Below are positions 15,380 to 25,262 of a stretch of 64,000 bases of DNA, piece after piece. Under the pieces are notes generated by a model. That model saw only the letters and a program-made list of their open reading frames with translations. It did no database searches and was not told the DNA's origin. The stretch is from CAYVQF01 sp964454015 (GTDB taxonomy: Bacteria > Myxococcota_A > Bradymonadia > UBA4248), in NCBI GenBank assembly GCA_964454015.1, contig CAYVQF010000006.1:1-64000 (forward strand). Direction: 5' to 3'. The position numbers were made by a program, and so were the translations under genes. Every line of letters begins with the position of its first letter. Positions within the stretch are counted from its first letter, which is position 1.

Positions 15380-17650
15380 TCACTTCGTCGGCCCGCCTCC
15401 CTCTTCCTGGGGCACCTCCACGGCGCCGCAGCTCGGACACACCCAGCGCACGTCACCCCGCTTGGCCACCTCCTCGAGGTGGGCCGCCTCACACACCTGA
15501 CAGCGACGCGCCAGGGGACGGTTCCAGGTCGCGTAATCGCAGGTCGGGTAGCGATTACAGCCGAAGAACACCTTGCCGCGCTTGGAGCGCTTCTCCAGCA
15601 ATTCGCCTTCACAGCCCGCGCGCGGGCAGGGTACGCCCAAGCTCAGTGGCTCCGTGTGCTTGCAGCCGGGATAGCCCGAGCAGGCCAAAAAGCGACCAAA
15701 GCGACCGCTCTTGACCACCATCGCCTGCCCGCAGACGCTGCACGTCCCGCGCACCTCGGCCTCTTCCGTCACCGGAACGATGCCGCCCTTCTCATCGCGC
15801 CTGAACTCCATGGTGCGGGTACAGTCTGGATAAGAGGAGCACGCCAAGAAGGAACCGTTGCGCCCCCATTTGATCTGCAGCTTGGCCCCGCAGCGATCGC
15901 AGTCGATGTCCGTCGGCATCGCCTCGCGCTTGATGTTGCGCATCTCCGCATGGGCCCGCTCCAGGGACTCGGCGAAGGGCGTGTAGAAGCCGCGCAGGAC
16001 CTCCACCCAGTTGCTCTTGCCCTCCTCGACCTGGTCCAGCTCGTTCTCCATGGACGCGGTGAACTCCACATCGAGGATCCGCGGAAAGTTCTTGACCAAA
16101 AGATCCGTCACCACCGACCCGAGCTCCGTCGGGTAGAAGCGATTGCTCCGCTTCTCCGCGTAGCCCTTGTCCTGCACCACTGAGATGATCGACGCGTAGG
16201 TCGACGGGCGACCGATGCCGCGCTCCTCCAGCTCTCGCACCAAGGTCGCCTCGGTAAAGCGCGGTGGCGGCTGGGTAAAATGCTGCTCGGGCAACATCTT
16301 CTCCAAGCGCAACACATCCCCTTTTTGCACCTCCGGCAGGGGTGCCCCCTCGCTGTGCTCTTCGTCTTCGTCCTTGCTCTCCTCGTACACCGACTGATAG
16401 CCCGCGAACTTCAACACCGACCCTTGGGCGCGATACAAATAGGGCCCATTGCCAATGTCGATCCGCGTCTGATCGAAGCGCGCCGCCGCCATCTGGCTCG
16501 CCACGAAACGCTGCCAGATCAAGCGGTAGAGCTTGTACTGCTCGTCCGTCAGGTACTTCTTCACCCGCTCTGGCGTGTAGGTCACCTGGGTCGGGCGAAT
16601 CGCCTCGTGGGCATCCTGCGCCCCCTTCTTGGTCGCAAATTTCCGCGGCGCCTCGGGCAAATACTTCGCCCCGAAGGCCTCCGTCACGAAGGCCCGGCAC
16701 TGACCGATGGAGTCGGGCGACACCCGCACCGAGTCGGTACGCATATAGGTGATCAAACCCACGGCGCCTTCCGCACCGATCTCGATCCCCTCGTACAAGC
16801 GCTGGGCCACGCTCATGGTGCGCTTGGCCGTGAAGCGCAGCTTGCGCGCCGCCTCCTGCTGCAACTTCGACGTCGTGAAAGGCGCCATGGGCTGCCGCAA
16901 GCGCTCCCGGGTCACCACCTCCTTGACCACCCACGCCGCCGCCTCGCTCTGGGCCACCACGGCGTGCGCCTCCTCACCCGTGCTCAGCTCCGCCTTCTGC
17001 CGCTTGATCTGGGTCAGGCTCGCCCAAAAGGATGGCGGCTCCGTCGCCGCGAGCAGCGCCTTCACCGTCCAGTACTCTGTCGACTCGAAGGCCTGGATCT
17101 CCCGCTCCCGGTCCACGATGAGGCGCACCGCCACGGACTGCACCCGCCCGGCCGACAGCCCGCGCCGCACCTTCTCCCACAGCAGTGGGCTGATCTGATA
17201 GCCCACCAGACGGTCGAGAATGCGCCGCGCCTGCTGGCTCTCGTACAGACCCTTGTTGATCTGCGTCGGCCGCGCCAGCGCCTCGTTCACCCCTTTCTTG
17301 GTGATCTCGTTGATCAGCACCCGATAGGTATTCGGCGCCTTGCCCTTGAAGTGGCCAATCTCCTCGGCAATGTGCCACGCAATCGCCTCACCCTCCCGAT
17401 CCGGGTCAGGGGCCAGGTAGATGGCGTCGGCATCCTTGGCCAAGCGCTTGATCGTACTGAGTACCTTGGTCTTGCCAGGGATGGTCACATAGTGCGGCGC
17501 AAAATCCGCCTCGATATCGACACCCAGCGTGCTCTTCGGCAGATCCTTGATATGCCCCACTGACGCCGTCACCTCGAAACCATCACCTAAATACCGCTTG
17601 ATGGTCTTGGCCTTGGCCGGCGACTCCACAACTACCAGTGACTTCCCCAT
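15380..17650 (-). CDS. topA: DNA topoisomerase I
   Basis: 756 aa. The N-terminal Toprim domain (VVESPAKAKTIKRYLG, PDPDREGEAIAWHI) holds the acidic metal residues. The catalytic Tyr is in GLITYMRTDS, near residue 302, and the GLSAGRVQSVAVRLI region follows Toprim. The C-terminus carries four Cys4-type zinc ribbons (starting CDRCG, CSVCG, CPRAGC and CQVC), within the range of the family. It relaxes negative supercoils behind RNA polymerase by a type IA mechanism. The start is ATG 17650; an in-frame GTG precedes it directly, and the ribosome-binding site is weak (AGG). Confidence 0.97.
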   Translation of the reverse strand: MGKSLVVVESPAKAKTIKRYLGDGFEVTASVGHIKDLPKSTLGVDIEADFAPHYVTIPGKTKVLSTIKRLAKDADAIYLAPDPDREGEAIAWHIAEEIGHFKGKAPNTYRVLINEITKKGVNEALARPTQINKGLYESQQARRILDRLVGYQISPLLWEKVRRGLSAGRVQSVAVRLIVDREREIQAFESTEYWTVKALLAATEPPSFWASLTQIKRQKAELSTGEEAHAVVAQSEAAAWVVKEVVTRERLRQPMAPFTTSKLQQEAARKLRFTAKRTMSVAQRLYEGIEIGAEGAVGLITYMRTDSVRVSPDSIGQCRAFVTEAFGAKYLPEAPRKFATKKGAQDAHEAIRPTQVTYTPERVKKYLTDEQYKLYRLIWQRFVASQMAAARFDQTRIDIGNGPYLYRAQGSVLKFAGYQSVYEESKDEDEEHSEGAPLPEVQKGDVLRLEKMLPEQHFTQPPPRFTEATLVRELEERGIGRPSTYASIISVVQDKGYAEKRSNRFYPTELGSVVTDLLVKNFPRILDVEFTASMENELDQVEEGKSNWVEVLRGFYTPFAESLERAHAEMRNIKREAMPTDIDCDRCGAKLQIKWGRNGSFLACSSYPDCTRTMEFRRDEKGGIVPVTEEAEVRGTCSVCGQAMVVKSGRFGRFLACSGYPGCKHTEPLSLGVPCPRAGCEGELLEKRSKRGKVFFGCNRYPTCDYATWNRPLARRCQVCEAAHLEEVAKRGDVRWVCPSCGAVEVPQEEGGGPTK

Positions 17651-17854
17651 CACAACCTATTCTGGGCTACGAACGCGTCGACTTTCCTTTCGCCAAACCC
17701 CACGAAAACACGGAAACAACACGCCGCGAGACTTGGCAACAGCCCCCGAGTGTCTAACCCATCCCGCACATGCGGTCTACTCTCCACAGCAAAATGACCA
17801 CCCGCGTGGCGCCCTCTGCCGCAGCACATCACCCACTCAAAGGCTTGGTTGTAA

Positions 17855-17928
<74 letters not shown>

Positions 17929-18014
17929 GCACGCGCATCGCCATTGGCCCTTCGACCCTCTGGTCCTTGGCCCGCAACGGCAAAATGCGCAAACACCGCA
18001 AACGCGAACACTCA

Positions 18015-18088
<74 letters not shown>

Positions 18089-18139
18089 TCACCCGGCGCC
18101 ACCACTGTAGCGAACAGCGGCCGCGACCGACGAAGGCGG

Positions 18140-18168
18140 AATATGCACCTGCCACTTTGGCCTGTCAA
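18140..18168 (-). promoter_or_regulatory. Sigma-70 type promoter for the initiator tRNAs
   Basis: On the minus strand TTGACA (18163-18168) is followed after exactly 17 bases by CATATT (18140-18145), and an A/T-rich tract lies just upstream of the -35 box, like an UP element. The first tRNA begins about 52 bases beyond the -10 box. Confidence 0.75.
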
Positions 18169-18374
18169 GGGATAATTTTTTTCTTCTGGCCACCACCCTC
18201 GCAAATCGCAGCGCCAATCCACTCCTACGCCTCAGCCTCTCTCCTCGGCCCGACCACCGCGGCCCCACCCTGCCACCGACGGACGCCCTGGCCCAAAACC
18301 CGGCGACTGCGCTAGGCTCCCCGCGCGACCAGGCGCTCGCTCCCCGCCACCCCTGACACCGCCCAAGGGGCACC

Positions 18375-19526
18375 ATGACCTACCTCCAAAGCGAAGCCCT
18401 CACCCCCGCCGCCTATCTCGCCCGCCACCAGCGCTTCACCCTCGAGGTGCAGCGCGGCGACCATCAGCACGCTGCCTACGTCGCCAACCCCGGGCGCATG
18501 CACGAGCTCCTCTTGCCCGGCGTCACGGTCCACCTCGCGCCGCGTCCCCTGCGCAAGCTCCCCTGGGAAGCCCTGGCCCTCTCCTGGCACGCCCGCTGGC
18601 CAGGGGACCGACCGCGGGCCGTCTACCTCTGCACCCCCCAGATCAACACCCTCGCCGCAGCCCTCCTCCAAGCCGACCTCGTCCCGGCCCTCGCCGGCTA
18701 CCACATCGAACGCGCCGAAGTCCCCCTCGGCCACGCCCGCTACGACTTCCTCCTCCGCAACGACCGCGGCCACCGCCGCCTCCTCGAGGTCAAATCGGTG
18801 ACCCTGGTCGAAGAAGGCCTCGCCATGTTCCCCGACGCCACCACCGCCCGCGGCCTCCGCCACATCGCAGGCCTCAGCCAGGCAGAGCTTCCCGCCACCC
18901 TGTGGTTCATCGCCCAAGGCCCAGCGCAACACTTCCTCCCCGATCTCCACAACGATCTGGCCTTTGCCCGCGCCCTCGACGCCGCCCGTGGGGATCTCGA
19001 CATCATCGCCTGCGCCCTGAACCCAACCCTCGACGCCGGGCGCCTCCACTTCGCCACCCCGCCGCGCTGGCTGCACTGCCCCTGGGAGCGCCTCCACCCC
19101 GGCCTCGACGATCGCGGCCTCTACCTCCTCCACCTCGACGTGGCCACGCCCCAAGGGATCGCCCTGGCAACCCAAGGCCACCGGGTTCTCGCCCCAGGAC
19201 ACTACATTTATGTAGGCTGCGCCCAGCACCAGCTCAGCGCCACCATGGCCAAAGACCTGCGCCAGCGTCAGCACCTGCGCAGCCCCATCGACGCCCTCCG
19301 CCAACACGCCCAGCGCGCCCGGGCCTTCGCCATCCGCGGCATCACCGACGCCTGCGCCCTCGCTCGAGACCTGGCCACTCTGGGCACGACGCGCCTGGAC
19401 CTTGGCCCCGAGCCCTGCCCCTGCGGGGGCCACCTCTTCTGGGCTGGTCCTGACGATCCCGTCCCCACCGCCCCCTACCAACGGCTCCTCACCCAATGGC
19501 GGCATCAACGCTGCTTTGCCCCTTGA
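18375..19526 (+). CDS. sfsA: SfsA-DUF123 fusion protein
   Basis: 383 aa. Residues 1 to about 235 are SfsA: an OB-fold-like N-terminus, then the nuclease-like core NPGRMHELLLPG, ERAEVPLGHARYDFLL and LLEVKSVTLVEEGLAMFPDA with its Asp/Glu/Lys set and HIAGL. The rest, from about GLYLLHLDV, is a DUF123 domain (GHYIYVGCA, then a Leu/Arg helix), a GIY-YIG-related fold, ending in a Cys cluster (PCPCGG). E. coli SfsA (234 aa) lacks the second domain. SfsA was named for sugar fermentation stimulation, but its structure and motifs suggest a nucleic-acid enzyme; the fusion supports that view. Start ATG 18375 follows AAGGGGC. Confidence 0.85.
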   Translation: MTYLQSEALTPAAYLARHQRFTLEVQRGDHQHAAYVANPGRMHELLLPGVTVHLAPRPLRKLPWEALALSWHARWPGDRPRAVYLCTPQINTLAAALLQADLVPALAGYHIERAEVPLGHARYDFLLRNDRGHRRLLEVKSVTLVEEGLAMFPDATTARGLRHIAGLSQAELPATLWFIAQGPAQHFLPDLHNDLAFARALDAARGDLDIIACALNPTLDAGRLHFATPPRWLHCPWERLHPGLDDRGLYLLHLDVATPQGIALATQGHRVLAPGHYIYVGCAQHQLSATMAKDLRQRQHLRSPIDALRQHAQRARAFAIRGITDACALARDLATLGTTRLDLGPEPCPCGGHLFWAGPDDPVPTAPYQRLLTQWRHQRCFAP

Positions 19527-19595
19527 CCTGCGGCAGCAGCACGCCATCATCATGCTGTCTAGAGACCTGCCCCGCCACGCCTTTCAGGGAGTGCC

Positions 19596-20708
19596 ATGGC
19601 TGCTGTGAACGCGTTCGCCTTCTCCTGCTCGCTCCTGTGCGCCTGTGCCCTTTTTCTCCCAGCGCCTGTCCACGGCCAAGATCTTTGTAGCAGTGACTGC
19701 ACCATCGCCTTGGAGCTCGACAGCCACTGCGATCCCACAAGCCGCCAGCGCTGGGAGGAGCAGGCCCCGCTGCAGGTGTGGATGCGCTGCAGCGGAGCTT
19801 GCTGCTTGCCTGGGCTCGACCCTGCCTGCCACCGCCAACACATCTTGGTCAGCGCCTCGAGCCTGCACCTCCAGCGTCAAGAACAGGGGCGTTGGACAGA
19901 AGTGCCCGTGGAGTTCGCGCGCAGCGACGCCACCTGTGGGCCGTGGGCGGCCTTCGTGAGTGAAGAAGCCTTGCCACCAGGTGACTACCTCCTCTTCGGG
20001 CTGTCCTTCAGCGTCGCAGGCGCCCAGCCCAGCGACCTCACCCGCGCCCCTCCCGCTGCCGCAGACCCTCTCCCCTCACGACGCTCGCGCGGTCTGGGCG
20101 ATGGCATCTGGATCGATCCGCTCGACAACCCCTTCTATTTCGAGTGGAGCCTCGCCGCTGGTGGCGGTTTCGCCGAAGCCAACACCAGCTTCTTCGGCTC
20201 CTCTGCCAACGACGCCCCCCCCCGCAACCTGGGAGGCTCCTGGGGCACCACCCTCGCCCTGGGCTTTCGCTACCAACGGCCAGCGGCCCAGACTCGCGCT
20301 GGCGGCGAAGCCCTCGCCACCCTGGGCGCCATCGCCCTCGACGCCTTCATCGGCAATCAATTTGGCCTCGATCTCAACCTCAGCCTGAGCCGCAACTACG
20401 GTCAGTGGCTGACCTGGATCGGCCTCATGCCCATCATCCGCAGCGTCTACACCGACAACCAACATGACGACTTTAGCCAATGGCGCTTTCCCGGCCTCTT
20501 GTCAGTGCTCCTCCCCGGCGCTGGCGTCGCCCTGCGCTCCCAAGACGACCTCGCCCCGTGGATAGGTTGGTCCCTGGCCTGCGCCGTATTGCTGAACCAC
20601 GATTTCGGCATCGAGCTCCGCTTCGAACCGCGCTTCATCATCGACGACGCCAACGCCCTATATCAGCTCCATGTCGGCCTGGGGCTCTTACACCGCTGGC
20701 TGCATTGA
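19596..20708 (+). CDS. Secreted outer-membrane barrel-type protein, 370 aa
   Basis: The signal peptide (MAAVNAFAFSCSLLCACALF to about HGQ) is followed by a Cys-rich segment (eight Cys in residues 30-120), a Pro/Ala/Arg linker, and a beta-rich region of about 200 residues with Gly/Phe/Trp alternation (EWSLAAGGGFAEANTSFFGS) resembling an outer-membrane barrel. The Cys-rich N-terminus is probably an exposed disulfide-bonded domain. GGGAG lies four bases before the ATG. Convergent with the AGPS-like gene, with a hairpin between them. Specific function unknown. Confidence 0.7.
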   Translation: MAAVNAFAFSCSLLCACALFLPAPVHGQDLCSSDCTIALELDSHCDPTSRQRWEEQAPLQVWMRCSGACCLPGLDPACHRQHILVSASSLHLQRQEQGRWTEVPVEFARSDATCGPWAAFVSEEALPPGDYLLFGLSFSVAGAQPSDLTRAPPAAADPLPSRRSRGLGDGIWIDPLDNPFYFEWSLAAGGGFAEANTSFFGSSANDAPPRNLGGSWGTTLALGFRYQRPAAQTRAGGEALATLGAIALDAFIGNQFGLDLNLSLSRNYGQWLTWIGLMPIIRSVYTDNQHDDFSQWRFPGLLSVLLPGAGVALRSQDDLAPWIGWSLACAVLLNHDFGIELRFEPRFIIDDANALYQLHVGLGLLHRWLH

Positions 20709-20757
20709 GGCCGGTCCCCAAGGCCTGCTCTGGGATCCACCTCCCCGAGCCCAGCGC

Positions 20758-20781
20758 GGGCCACGCCAGCAGGCGCGGCCC
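20758..20781. terminator. Bidirectional terminator-like hairpin
   Basis: GGGCCACGCC (20758-20767) and GGCGCGGCCC (20772-20781) form a 10-bp stem with one mismatch and an AGCA loop, between two convergent genes. The U tract is short (CTTT on the plus strand), so efficiency is uncertain. Confidence 0.4.
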
Positions 20782-20803
20782 GACCTTTCAGCAACCGGGT
20801 CGC

Positions 20804-22438
20804 TCACAGGCCAAAGACGCCCGGGTTCATGATGCCCTGCGGGTCGAGCTCGCCCTTCAGCGCGCGCAACATCCCCATGGCGGGGGCACCGAGCTGCCCT
20901 GGGAGGCGCGGCGCAAAAAGGCGCCCGACGCCGTGATGGTGTGAGAGGGCGCCGCCTGCCGCCACGATGGCATCGACGATCTCCCCGTGCATGGCCTTGA
21001 AGGCGCCCAGCTCATCGGCGTCCAGCGCCGGCGCCATGAAGATGAAGTAGAGGTTGGCACCAGCTTCGTAGGCGTGGGAGATATGGCTCATGCACACCCG
21101 CCGCGGCACCGACTTGACCACGCGCCGCACCTGCTGCCACAGCTCAGGCAGCCGCGACCACGGGGCGATGGTCTCCAAGGTGTCGATGATCACCCCGCGG
21201 TCCATCAAGTCATCCCGCAGGTAGGGATCCATGAAGCGCCGCTTGCGCCAGGCGCGCAGGGGCTTTCCTCCCGTCGGCAGTCCGCCCAGGCTCAAGGCCA
21301 TGCCGTGGGCCAAAGTCGCCGCGTGCAGGGCCATCGACGGCTCACCCTCGGTCGCCGCGATGACCAAGACCCGCTCATGCGGCTTGTAGCCCAAGGCGCG
21401 CAAGCTCTGGTCGATGGCGCCTCCGGCCATCCCGTCCAGCAACAGGGCGATCTCCGTCTCCTCGGGATCCGAGAGCCGGCACACCCCGGGGCGCAGCCCC
21501 GCCTGGACCATCCGCCGGATGAAGGTGAGGCCCTTGTCCATGCTGCGAAAGAAAAAGCACAGCGGCAACTGGCCGCGGCGATAGCGCGGCGCCACCTGCA
21601 AGGTCACCTCGGAGATCACGCCAAAGGCGCCCTCCGAGCCAATGAGTGCCTGGCGCAGATCAGGCCCCATGGCCGCGCGCGCATAGGGTGGCGTCGCCAC
21701 GATCCCCCGCGGCGTCACACAGCGCAAGGCCAGCACCCGGTCCTCGATCTTGCCGTAATGGGTCGACTGCTGCCCCGCACCGCGCGCCGCGACCCACCCT
21801 CCTACGGTCGAAAACTCGAAGGACTGCGGGAAATGGCCGCAGGTCAAATCCACCTGGTTGAGCTGCTTCTCCAGCGCCGGGCCGCTCAGGCCCGCCTGCA
21901 CCACAGCGCTCAGATCCTGGGTCCGCACCTCCCGCACCCGGTGCATGTGGGTCGTCAGGTCCACCACCACTGACCCGGCCAGCTCCAGGCCCTGGGTCAC
22001 GGAGCTGCGCCCACCAGAAGGCACCACGGGCAAGCCCTCGGCCTCACAGAAGCCCAGCAGCGCCACCAGATCCGCCTCATCCCGCGGTCGCACCACCGCC
22101 GCCGGCACGTTCTCGAGCTGCCCCAGGCGCAGCCGCAACAAATCGACGTAGGTGGATCCATAGGTAAAAGCAGCACGCGAGCTCCCATCCACGGCCACGT
22201 TTTCTTCACCCAGCATGGCCTGCAAGCGCGTCTGTTGCGCTGCCGTCAGGGTCGTCTCGGCCGGCAGCCGCACCGGATCCAGACCCGGCCGCCGTGGCTG
22301 GCGCTGCGCCTCCTCGGAGAGCCCCAACCAGGCCTCGACGAAGCGCGTCAAGCGCGCGTCGATGGGGTAGAAGAATTGCGGATCGCCCCACTTGAACAGT
22401 GTCCGCCATGACCCTTTCGGCACGTTGCGAATCTGCAT
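20804..22438 (-). CDS. FAD-linked oxidase, alkylglycerone-phosphate synthase-like
   Basis: About 544 aa. An N-terminal PCMH FAD domain (VVRPRDEADLVALLGFCEAE, PSGGRSSVTQG) is followed by FPQSFEFSTVGGWVAARGAG and SEGAFGVISEVTL, and near the C-terminus by GALSHHHGVGRLF. The last is the signature of alkyldihydroxyacetonephosphate synthase, whose His residues act in the ester-to-ether exchange that makes ether lipids. A related glycolate or lactate oxidase is the alternative, but the His cluster favours AGPS. The start ATG 22438 is 7 bases past the galT stop, so translation is probably coupled. Myxobacteria are known ether-lipid producers through an AGPS homologue. Confidence 0.8.
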   Translation of the reverse strand: MQIRNVPKGSWRTLFKWGDPQFFYPIDARLTRFVEAWLGLSEEAQRQPRRPGLDPVRLPAETTLTAAQQTRLQAMLGEENVAVDGSSRAAFTYGSTYVDLLRLRLGQLENVPAAVVRPRDEADLVALLGFCEAEGLPVVPSGGRSSVTQGLELAGSVVVDLTTHMHRVREVRTQDLSAVVQAGLSGPALEKQLNQVDLTCGHFPQSFEFSTVGGWVAARGAGQQSTHYGKIEDRVLALRCVTPRGIVATPPYARAAMGPDLRQALIGSEGAFGVISEVTLQVAPRYRRGQLPLCFFFRSMDKGLTFIRRMVQAGLRPGVCRLSDPEETEIALLLDGMAGGAIDQSLRALGYKPHERVLVIAATEGEPSMALHAATLAHGMALSLGGLPTGGKPLRAWRKRRFMDPYLRDDLMDRGVIIDTLETIAPWSRLPELWQQVRRVVKSVPRRVCMSHISHAYEAGANLYFIFMAPALDADELGAFKAMHGEIVDAIVAAGGALSHHHGVGRLFAPRLPGQLGAPAMGMLRALKGELDPQGIMNPGVFGL

Positions 22439-22445
22439 GACAACC

Positions 22446-23462
22446 CTACGGCGAGCCCTCGGGCAGAGCCTCGATGGCATGTCGGAGAAAAGCCGCACTC
22501 TCTTCGGGCACCGCGGCGTTGATGAACATCCCGCTGCCCAGCTCGAAGCCAGCCGCCCGGCTCAGACGCGGCACGATGGTCAAGTACCAATGAAAATGCT
22601 GCTCAGCGCAAGTGCGCGGTGCCGAACGGATCACGTAGTTGTAGTCGGGGTAGCTCAGGCTCTGCCCCATGGCGCCCACCACCCGGCCCAGCACCCGCGC
22701 CAAATCCTGCAGCTCGGCGTCGGCGATCGCACCAAATCGCGCCATGTGGCGCCGCGGAAAAATCCAGGTGTGGAAAGTCGACAGCGCCGCATAGGGGATG
22801 AACGCCACGAAGTGCTCCGTCGCCAGCAACACGCGCACCCCGTCGCTCAGCTCCTCGGCCAACATCTGGCAGCCCAAACACACCCCATGCTGCGCGTGGT
22901 ATTCCTCCATGATCCGCACCCGCTCCCGCACCTGATTCGACACCACGGGCGTCGCGATGAGCTGGGAGTGGGGATGCACCAAGGACGAACCCGCACGCTC
23001 CCCTTGGTTTTTGAAAATGAGCACCTGCTGGATCCGCGCGTCCGCAGCGCACGCCTGGTAACGGGCCCGATAGGTCGCCAACATCTCCGTCATCGCCGCG
23101 TCACTGAGCGCGCCTACGCTCAAGTCGTGCCGCGGCGAGTCGATGATCACCTCATGGAAGCCAAAACCGTCGACGGCGATCTTCAAGCCGTCGTGACGGT
23201 ACTGCGCGTGCGCCACCTCAGCCGACAAGGCCGGAAACTTGTTGGCCACCACCCGGGTCTGCCAGCTCCCGTCCGCCCCCGAACGGCGCAGGCTCTCCTG
23301 TGGGCTCAGCGCCTCATTGCCAGGACAAAAGGGACACGTCTCTACCCACGCCGGCAGGGGCCCCGGGGCGACGGGCCAACGAAAATCGCTCGGCCTGAAC
23401 GAGCGCTCCTTGCTGATGATCACCCACTCGTTGGTGATGACGTTCAACCGCAGCTCCGGCAT
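22446..23462 (-). CDS. galT: Galactose-1-phosphate uridylyltransferase
   Basis: 338 aa. The zinc pair CPFCPGNE (43-50) and the catalytic AGSSLVHPHSQ (157-167, nucleophile His165) are intact, as are the FHEVIIDSP and FHWYLTIVPR segments of the two HIT-like halves. It exchanges UMP between UDP-glucose and galactose-1-phosphate in the Leloir pathway, although some relatives act on other sugar-1-phosphates. The length matches the usual 330-350 aa. No galK or galE is in the window. It leads an apparent two-gene unit with the AGPS-like gene. Confidence 0.9.
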   Translation of the reverse strand: MPELRLNVITNEWVIISKERSFRPSDFRWPVAPGPLPAWVETCPFCPGNEALSPQESLRRSGADGSWQTRVVANKFPALSAEVAHAQYRHDGLKIAVDGFGFHEVIIDSPRHDLSVGALSDAAMTEMLATYRARYQACAADARIQQVLIFKNQGERAGSSLVHPHSQLIATPVVSNQVRERVRIMEEYHAQHGVCLGCQMLAEELSDGVRVLLATEHFVAFIPYAALSTFHTWIFPRRHMARFGAIADAELQDLARVLGRVVGAMGQSLSYPDYNYVIRSAPRTCAEQHFHWYLTIVPRLSRAAGFELGSGMFINAAVPEESAAFLRHAIEALPEGSP

Positions 23463-23812
23463 GCATCCCCGCTACGACTAGGACAGGCCTCGCGCCCGTC
23501 ATGCCCACACATCTCTGCCAGCACCGAGACCCACCCAGCCTGGCTGGGCGCACTCTAGATCATTGTCGGGGTAGAGTTGTAGCCACATTTGATCTTTTCT
23601 TCCCCGTGAAGCGCCCTGAAGCGCTGGAGCCCAAGGCGCGCGCCCGCTCTGTGCCGCCGCCGCAGCGCCCAACGCCCTCTTGCCACCGGGCGATCACCAC
23701 GTCGCCGCCTCCACCCGAACGCCGAAGCCAACGCTCCGTCCACGCTCGCTTGCAGAAAAACCATCAATGCCACTAAAAAAGCGAAGGCCTTTAGTCGAAC
23801 ACAGGAGAGGCA
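23463..23812. other. Divergent intergenic region, galT / transporter
   Basis: 350 bases between divergent genes. No ORF here shows coding bias. I expect promoters for both genes but cannot assign boxes with confidence; a lower-GC patch at about 23560-23610 is the best candidate. A ribosome-binding GGAGAGG precedes the transporter start. Confidence 0.5.
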
Positions 23813-25249
23813 ATGACGGCAACGACAGGTACCAACAAGACACTCAAGGAGCTGGCCATCGGCTATTTTCGCGACTTCAAGGTCCTGAAAGAGACCCGCT
23901 CCGAATATTGGGGCATGCAGGGGATCAACTTCCTCGACTGTGTCTTCTATTTCGCGATGTTGACCATCGCCGCCATCTTCCTCTCCAACGACTTCAACAT
24001 GAGCGACAAGGAGGCGGGCTACGTCATCACCGCCTTCACCTCGGCCACGACCATCTTCCTCTTCATCTCGGGCATGATCACCGACTGGCTCGGGATCCGC
24101 CGCTCCCTCTACCTCGCCCTGACCTCCTTGCTGGTCTTGCGCGGCGTCGTCGCGTACGTCGGCCTCTACCCGGACACCCCCTACGCCGGCTGGATCGTCG
24201 CCGTCTCCCTCTTCCTCATGGCGCCTTTCATGGGGATGCTCCAGACGGTCTTCCAGGCCGCCAACAAGCGCTTCACCACCAAACGCTCCCGCAGCGCCGG
24301 CTTCAACCTCTGGTATCTCTTCATGAACGTCGGCGCCGCTGGCGGTGGCTTCCTCATCGACATCATCCGCAAAGGCTTGGGCGTGGCCAACGCCCACATC
24401 TTCAGCTTCGGCGTCGTCTCGGCCGTCCTCTGCCTGGTCTTCACGGTCCTCTTCATCCGCCGCGAGGAGCAGCTCCGCATCGGCGCCGAAGATGAGGCCG
24501 AGGCCGCAGAGGCGGCTGCCAAAGAGAAAGCCAACCCCACCCCCAAAAAGAACCCCTTGCAGATCGCCAAAGCCGTCCTCTCAGAGAGCGTCTTCTGGCG
24601 CTTCCTCTTGCTCGTGGCGGCCCTCCTCGGCGTCCGTGCCGTCTTCGCCTACATGTACCTCCTCATGCCCAAGTACTGGGAGCGGGTCATCGGCGAGGAC
24701 GCCGCCATTGGCGTCCTCACCGCCATCAACCCCATCTTGATCATCGTCGGCCTCATCCTCTTCATCCCCCTCTGCAACCGCTTCAACATCTATAAGATGC
24801 TGGTCTACGGAGCACTCATCTCGGGCATCTCCCTCTTCTTCCTGGTCATCCCCTCCTTTGGCACCTTCACCTACGTCACCTCCATCATGTGCCTGGTCTT
24901 GCTCTCCATTGGTGAGATCATCTGGTCGCCCAAGCTCTCGGAGTACACCGCCGCCATCGCACCCGAGGGACAGGAGGGCACCTACCTCGGCCTCTCCATG
25001 GTCCCGTGGTTTTTGGCCAAGACCGTCGTCTCCCTCTTCTCGGGCCACATGCTCGTGCGCTGGGTACCCACGGACATCGGCGACCAACTCCGCGCCGGAA
25101 CGGTCTCCTTCTGGGATTCGCCCAGCGCCATGTGGCTCATCCTCGCCAGCGTCGCCGTCGGTGGCCCGGTGATCGGCATCATTTTCCGCCGCTTCTTCAC
25201 CAAGGGCGCGCGCTGGGATGCCACGGACAAGCGCGAAGCCACGCACTAG
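23813..25249 (+). CDS. MFS/POT-type transporter
   Basis: 478 aa, about 12 hydrophobic helices. The N-terminal EYWGMQGINFLDCVFYF, followed by a G-x-x-x-D-x-x-G-x-R-R loop (GMITDWLGIRRSLY), is a major-facilitator pattern, and GEIIWSPKLSEYTAAIAPEG resembles the proton-dependent oligopeptide (POT) family PTR2 region. A charged, Ala/Glu/Lys-rich cytoplasmic loop of about 40 residues separates the halves. Proton-coupled uptake of peptides or a similar nutrient is likely; the substrate is not determined. GGAGAGG is well placed before ATG 23813. A strong hairpin follows at 25263-25283. Confidence 0.82.
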   Translation: MTATTGTNKTLKELAIGYFRDFKVLKETRSEYWGMQGINFLDCVFYFAMLTIAAIFLSNDFNMSDKEAGYVITAFTSATTIFLFISGMITDWLGIRRSLYLALTSLLVLRGVVAYVGLYPDTPYAGWIVAVSLFLMAPFMGMLQTVFQAANKRFTTKRSRSAGFNLWYLFMNVGAAGGGFLIDIIRKGLGVANAHIFSFGVVSAVLCLVFTVLFIRREEQLRIGAEDEAEAAEAAAKEKANPTPKKNPLQIAKAVLSESVFWRFLLLVAALLGVRAVFAYMYLLMPKYWERVIGEDAAIGVLTAINPILIIVGLILFIPLCNRFNIYKMLVYGALISGISLFFLVIPSFGTFTYVTSIMCLVLLSIGEIIWSPKLSEYTAAIAPEGQEGTYLGLSMVPWFLAKTVVSLFSGHMLVRWVPTDIGDQLRAGTVSFWDSPSAMWLILASVAVGGPVIGIIFRRFFTKGARWDATDKREATH

Positions 25250-25262
25250 TCCTGTTCTAGGC

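Noticed and set aside
16280..17563. 427-aa plus-strand ORF
   Set aside because: Antisense to topA; a shadow of GC bias.
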